From assembly GCA_015499995.1 (NCBI GenBank), contig JADNRV010000017.1, positions 124,001 to 188,000 on the forward strand: a stretch of 64,000 nucleotides of DNA, in the 5' to 3' direction. The notes under the pieces were generated by a model. It saw only the letters and a program-made list of their open reading frames with translations, was not told the origin of the DNA and made no database searches. Below are positions 58,381-64,000 of this stretch, one piece after another (the stretch's first letter is position 1; each line of letters opens with the position of its first letter). Position numbers and translations under genes: made by a program. Source of the DNA: Flammula alnicola. Its lineage: Eukaryota > Basidiomycota > Agaricomycetes > Agaricales > Strophariaceae.

Positions 58381-59790
58381 TCAGTCGAACGTCCTCCCAA
58401 CGCCACCACACACAGGACACGTTTCCCGATCCAAAAACAAAAAGCTGACGTTGCCCCTCCCATCGCACCGCCAACACAGCCTCCCGCCTATCCGCGGATC
58501 GCCCGCAGTGTAGATGACGGACCCAGGTGGTGGGCGCGACATCCCTGTCGCACGGATGCCCAGAGGGGGGGTGTAAAACCCACCCTGGCGGTTCGACATG
58601 TACCCACCCTGTGCGAAGTGGGCTTGGGGAGGCGAGAGCGAAAATGCAGGCGGTGCGGACCGTGGTGCGGGCGGCGGTACGTATGGGAGCGGCCGTTGGA
58701 AGTTGGCGTCGGGGCTGGCGGATTGTGGTGAGGAGGGGTTGTTGAACGAGTACGCGAGCGGTCCCGCGAAGGGTTTGGCATATTTGTTCCAGCAGCGTTT
58801 GCACGGTCTGAGCGGATCGGCGGCTTTGTAGCCGACGTTGTTGCCTGGATGCTGATTAGATCAACAGTTCACGAGATGTAGATATCAAGACACACATTTC
58901 TCGCATTCGTATCCTTTTGGATACACCAGAACTTTGCCGTCCTTCAGCAGAGGATGCCCAACTATGGGATGACTAGTTGGACGGCCATCGTTCGGAACAG
59001 ACTGGGATGATCTACCAGTCGCCATCGGTCTCTGGGGAAGCGCAGGAGGTGGTCCCGGCGGCGGCGCATAACCTCCTTGATTCGTAGGAAAGTCACCCGT
59101 CCCAGCAGCATAAAAGTCATGTGCGAATTCAGACGAATGCCGCCGCATGTTTGTCGGTGGAGATGCGGGACGAGATCGAGGAGATCGAGGAGGGTATGAA
59201 GAGGAACTCGACGGAATACGAGATAACGGATGACGCGGAGGAGGTTCAAGACTTGGATCATATGATGTGTTCGCGTTCGGCGGCGGATGAGGAGGCGGTG
59301 AAAATTGAGGTCGAGACTGCGCAGGGCGAGGCGGTTGCTGTTGCTGTCCGGGGTAGGAAGACCAGCCGTTCTGCCCGGTTGGCTGCGGACTGAGGCGAGA
59401 GTTGTAAGTCGATGAAGAGGGATCTTCGAGACTCCGAATAACATTGTTCAACGAGTTAGACAACTGCTGGAACAGAGAACCCGACCGTCCACCCGTAGGG
59501 CGAGAGCCCGATGGTGGCGCTAATGAAGAAGGCGAATTACTGGCATGATTTTGGATACGAGACCGCCGTGAACCCTGCGGTGTAGTTCCCCTAGGAGGAG
59601 GTGGTTGGAAGGGTCTCGCAGGCCCAGATTCAACAGTCGTCTCTCCTGCATTGAGAGATGGACTAGGCGTATACGGAGGAGGTTCCTCCAAAGGTATCCC
59701 GTCGAGATCTCGTCCTGGTTGACTGCGCAGTTCATGGTCATTTGTTGACGCTGAAGGTGATGAGACCGAGAAGGAAGGTGGTGGTTCCAT
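58381..59790 (-). CDS. HUA1: Hua1-like proline-rich protein with CxxC zinc motifs
   Basis: Two exons (58896-59790, 58381-58844) total 1359 bases, 452 residues. The first ~290 residues are Pro/Ser-rich and disordered, with PPPPY-type stretches (LEEPPPYTPSP). The signature lies across the intron: PKGYECEKC, NNVGYKAADPLRPCKRCW and NKYAKPF, giving two CxxC pairs as in yeast Hua1. A second CxxC pair, CWRCDGRGN with CPVCGGVG, ends the protein and resembles the DnaJ-type CxxCxGxG motif. Yeast Hua1 is a cytoplasmic protein linked to actin-patch assembly and to the ubiquitin ligase Rsp5, consistent with the PPxY motif here. The role in this organism is inferred from the family. Start at 59790 (MEPPPSFSVS) is the first suitable ATG. 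Confidence 0.8.
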
Positions 59791-62700
59791 GTCTGTCTGT
59801 CCGTTGACGTTGCCTGAGGCTCTTGCACTCGTCGTTGGACTTTCGTTGGGGCCCTGTGCACTTCCTGTCGGACGTTCGGTGTTGAAGAAACATTTGAACG
59901 AAATGGGAGCCGTTATTTGGAAGACATATTATTAACCCTCTGTTACAAATAAATTACGTCATACTCTATAAACTGAAAGACTTTCTCCTTCTATCCTAGT
60001 CTCCAACTTTTACCTACCAGGCTGGCATAAGCAGTAGGAATGGTCACCAACTGGCAACCGCATTATTATCGACCCATCGCCCACTCGAAAATAAATTTCC
60101 TCCTTTTACAGAAATCACTGGATATCAGGTTTACACGGTGCAGCAGCACACGCTAGTACCGGTAAAAAACTGTCCTTGCTCTCCCCCACACTGACACACG
60201 TGATGCAATGGCAATCACCGACAGTCCGCATATGGCATGTTCACAGCCGCCACTGATAGCACCGCAGCATACTACTAATGAAATTAAAGTATCTACTCCA
60301 GCTGCGCTCTGTTTCCTATAATTTCTTTTTTATCTCATTGGTATAAAGTATTCGGTACTATTCCCAAAGTTTCTGAGAGAAAAGTGAAGAATAATCAATG
60401 CTACATAGAATATACTTACAAGCGTGGAATGGGCTAATTGGCCCACCACTCAGTGATATATCATACACCCAATTTTGCATGATATCTTACTTTAAAAACT
60501 TCGATAAAATTGATAGTATCATACTCAGCTCAAAAATACACACCCAATGGAAGCTATTTAAAGGGAAATGGCTGAGTGGAACACAAGTTATGGGGTATCA
60601 TTGGATGGTGGTGTGTTATTTGATGACGGACAACTGTACCATGTGGCAAAATAATATCTCCCAAACCCTAACCGAAAACCAACTGACCAAGGCGAAGCAG
60701 CCCTAATCAATGCTCGCTCGGGGCCTGGGACTGTAAGAAAAATTCCAAAAATAAATTCGCCATCCTCATGGCTCGAACAGACAACTACAGGAAAGTGTGG
60801 GAATTGTATTATAGGTACAATTAACCGTTAGAGCACACCAACCTTTCTCTTTAGAAAAAGAAAAGAAATATACTCACTTAGGACCTGCCCACGACGCCCC
60901 ACGTGCTGCTTTCTTCCTTTTTAGGCATGTCAGTGTGGGGGAGAGCTATGACAGCTCCGGTAAAATATGGTCGGTACCTAGAGAATTCCAGTTTCCAGCC
61001 AACCAGAAGGACGACTCAAATAGCATGCATTTGTTTTGAACAAGGCCTGAAAGTGGGATACTCTACCGTTGAAGGCACCGGAGATGCCATAGTAAGTAAG
61101 CTAGTTCAGTAATATCTCTAAATGAACGCTCAAGCGCTCATAGGTATACGTAGCAGAGTATTGCTTCATAGACTCAGAAATTTCTCCCCCCCCCGCTTGA
61201 TTTGACACCTCTTTTTTTGGTCGTGTTATGGTCAGTGTTGTTTTTTACTCTCTATTAAAAAAGTAAATTGCTCACTAGTAGTAATAATGGTATTGTGCGC
61301 TCAGGCTCGGACAGGGTCCACTAACGTCTGCAGGAAACTCGCCAGAAATCAAATGGTCGAAACGGTTAAATATTTGAGTGTTTCTTACTTGTAGGCATTT
61401 CCTATCGCCGTCCTCCCGTCTGGCTGAAAGGTGTCATGGGCAAATCTGGGACCAACGAACATCAAATAGTGCGTTTCTCTGATCTGACCCACGCTTTCCT
61501 TCAAGTACTAAATATGACGCTTCTTAATAGAATTTTGTTGGTTAAACACCCCCTAGCGGGTAGTCGCGGTTTGGTGGTCTTTCGCAACGCGCGTCGCGCA
61601 CTGCGCTACTCGAGAAGCGATGCGCGTTATGGTGACCACTTGATGTCCCATTACGAACCAACACGGCACCACCAACTTCAAGTGCTAGTACTAGTAGTAG
61701 TAGTACCTTACAGCAGAGAGATTCCGCTACTATGTAGCCGCAGGAACGCTGACCGGCGACCATTGGAGGCTGTGTTCTGGCGTAAAAGTTAAGGCACAAA
61801 TACCATTTCCGCCTCATATTTCGATCTTGCTCTGGAAGAGAGTACCTTACGTATCTTAAAGTAGTCTATGTTTACTATGACATTTCTGCGCCTTATCTTG
61901 ACATACAGTGAGAGTGGGAGTAAGTATGAATGATATCAGATCAGCAAACCGCTCGGGTTGACGTCCACGGTCAGGTTGCCCTTACTACTGCCTACACCCA
62001 ACAAAGTTTGATCGAGCATTGACAAACAGTGGATGGTAACAAACTTCTGGAAGTGAACCTGGACACACAACACGGCGCCCAATGTCAAGATAATTATGTT
62101 GATAAAAACAAATTTCGGAAATCCAGAAATAGCGCTTTACGCCACGATAAGAATAGATGGCTGATATAACGCTTTCAAATTAACGCTGTACAGTATTGGA
62201 ATTTGATGGATCAGAAGAATATAATAATCAACAGTGCACCAATTTGAACGAGTGCAGGACTGCGTCCAAGGTGCGTCATCCCAGGGTGCAATCTTTTGTT
62301 CGATTGTCGAGCCAATATGCCAATTAGCGCGCCCACATGTTATGTAACACCGTTCATCGGCGGAGCAACTCCACACCCACAACCTTCGTACCAGCTTCCA
62401 AATCACCAAGCCTGTCGGGCGCAGAGGTGACGGGGTCCGAAAGCATTGTTGGGACACAATGTCTATATAAATTGTTACTTCAGGTCATGGCACAGGAAAA
62501 TTGGCATTCGTGCTGTCCTTAAAGCTAGGATGTGGTCAAGTGATCATGATGCAGTACTATAGGCGTTGGATTTTAAAAGGGACTTACTTACCAAGTATTC
62601 TAAGCCATTTTTATGGTCTGCAATGTGCCACGAATCTATAAGATGGGATTACAGATACAGTATGTAATGGATGAACATTCACACCTTCAAACAGACAATT

Positions 62701-64000
62701 AGGAGGTGAGTAGGAGGATGTCGAACGGATCTAAGGTGGACCAAACCAATAAATCATGATGGATAGGCAATAGTGCTGCGAAAGAACCGATAAAAGCTTG
62801 AGGGAAGAGTGAGTCCAATGATTCCGCCATTTCATATCCATTGCTCACTGGAAGTCAAACGATTTAGCTGATCCCAACGTGACCTGCAGTCCTCACATCA
62901 CCCCCAAGCCTCGTGGCGCATCTTTTCCAAGCATATGAACTACGCATGGGTCCTCGCCACACACAAGCAGAATACGTCAGCACCAGAGATTAGGCAAGGT
63001 AAGATAAGGTCCAGAGAAGATATGTGTTACATCGCTCTTTCTCCACGACCGTGCGCCTTCCATTCGCGAACCGCCGGGACGTCGAATAGGCGCCACAATC
63101 CTTTGTACATTGGCTCTGGTCAGTAGTCTAAAGCGTAGCCATCCAGGGGAGAGGCTAACGAAGCCACAAACTACTTCATGATTCTCTTTAAAGGAGGTCG
63201 GGCGAGCTGGATTGTGGCGTACCCGGGGATTCGAGCTCCTTGGCGAGGCCGTGCCTGGCGCGCAACTACAAAGAAAGAAGGTGCAGATAATGAGTAACTC
63301 AAGTAGCGAATCGGATAGGTCTGAGAGCCAACAGCTAACAGCGCGTTCACATCATTGCGTATCGCCAACGAGGGACGACGACGCCACAGGCCACAGGGGC
63401 GATAAGGTCTAGGTCCAACTTGCGATCAAGTTTGAATCAATTAGTGGTAGTAGTAAAACAGGATCTTGGACGGACGGAAATTAAAGACCCAGGAAGAAGA
63501 GTGCGAATTGAATAGAATGTGAGGAGCGGCGCTGCAAATCGTATTCTGTTTGCTTGCGCTAGTGCGAGCGCGGGGAATGAGCGACCAGGAATTTCAACTA
63601 ATTTGGACGACCGAATATGACCTAGGAGCCGGAGAGAGTGGTAATAAGGCTCCGGGTTATCACCAGACCCTCATACGTAGTGTCCAAGTTAGAGTACAAT
63701 GCGAGAGTTTGGTTCTAGTCTTCGTGGAAAGAGACTAATGCGCACCACGGGTTGGGCGGGAGGTGATAAGCCGACTAGGGCAGTTCGATCGGGCAACTAT
63801 TTTGGTCGGCAGTAATGGCGGGATAGCTGGCTTCAGGCAAAGCCTTACAGGGATCCACATTGATATGATTGCTCTAAGAGACTAGCTCGGGGGGCTCTCC
63901 GGGGAAGTCACCACGGAAGTTGAATGCTAAGTGATAGAGGGATGGCGCTCACGATTCTCGCCCTCCTGAAGGCCAGGTTAAAGAAACAAAAAAAGTCGAA
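59791..64000. other. 4.2-kb gene-poor right end
   Basis: After the Hua1-like promoter (59791-60000) no coding signature was found on either strand. The part at 60280-60700 is AT-rich. A GC-rich palindromic patch (for example CGCGCGTCGCGC near 61585) and a short GTA/CTA microsatellite (61684-61707) occur in the middle. Frames of up to 118 codons (61436-61792, +) have no domain. Relic or repeat sequence is possible; no transposase, integrase or terminal repeat was recognised. Confidence 0.5.

Noticed and set aside
63205..63255. Possible tRNA gene (GGGGATTCGAGCTCC looks like a T arm)
   Set aside because: No anticodon arm, D arm or matching acceptor strand upstream, and two wobble pairs in the T stem.

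Overview
The window looks like nuclear DNA of a mushroom-forming basidiomycete (Agaricomycetes). Almost every recognisable gene is cut by many 50-70 base GT-AG introns, some exons are only 10-19 bases long, and lineage-typical families occur (DUF6534 membrane protein, Kre9/Knh1-like secreted proteins, F-box/LRR proteins, APH-fold kinases, barwin-like secreted protein). There is no operon structure, CRISPR array or phage content. All assignments come from reading translated exons and splice sites by eye; no database was searched.

Layout. 1-667: 3' end of a PUL-domain gene (+). 2132-4554: ferric reductase (+), preceded by an inverted pair of iron-type GATA sites. 5020-5947: emopamil-binding/EXPERA protein (-). 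6354-7276: APH-fold kinase (+). 7085-12542: tandem segmental duplication giving two F-box genes (8402-9740 and 10677-12012, both -) and a chimeric junction made of a carnitine acetyltransferase tail and a kinase tail. 12422-14616: carnitine O-acetyltransferase (-). 17487-19295: DUF6534 membrane protein (+). 19867-20443 and 21459-22119: two paralogous Kre9/Knh1-like secreted proteins (-). 23225-28084: Rif1-like telomere/replication-timing factor (+). 28321-29572: second APH-fold protein (-). 30044-30494: DUF427 protein (-). 30854-31665: F-box protein (-). 31999-33750: guanine deaminase (+). 35856-39418 and 40324-43627: two tandem paralogous Zn(II)2Cys6 transcription factors (+). 44710-46041: CAF1/POP2 deadenylase (+). 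48906-52051: Bzz1-like F-BAR/C1/SH3 protein (-). 54228-54874: secreted double-psi beta-barrel protein (+). 56259-57935: RPAP3-like TPR co-chaperone (-). 58381-59790: Hua1-like Zn-finger protein (-). 59791-64000: no recognisable gene.

The genes do not form one pathway. Core functions (mRNA deadenylation, R2TP chaperoning, Rif1, purine salvage, carnitine shuttle, actin patch) sit among lineage-expanded accessory families. The most informative structure is (i) the tandem duplication with readable breakpoints, (ii) the iron-type GATA palindrome before the ferric reductase, (iii) micro-exons kept in both transcription-factor paralogs, and (iv) about 20 apparent frameshifts in otherwise well-conserved genes. 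Every frameshift whose direction I could work out is the loss of one base, mostly in short homopolymers. That fits consensus error better than gene decay, so I annotate these genes as genes and flag the breaks.
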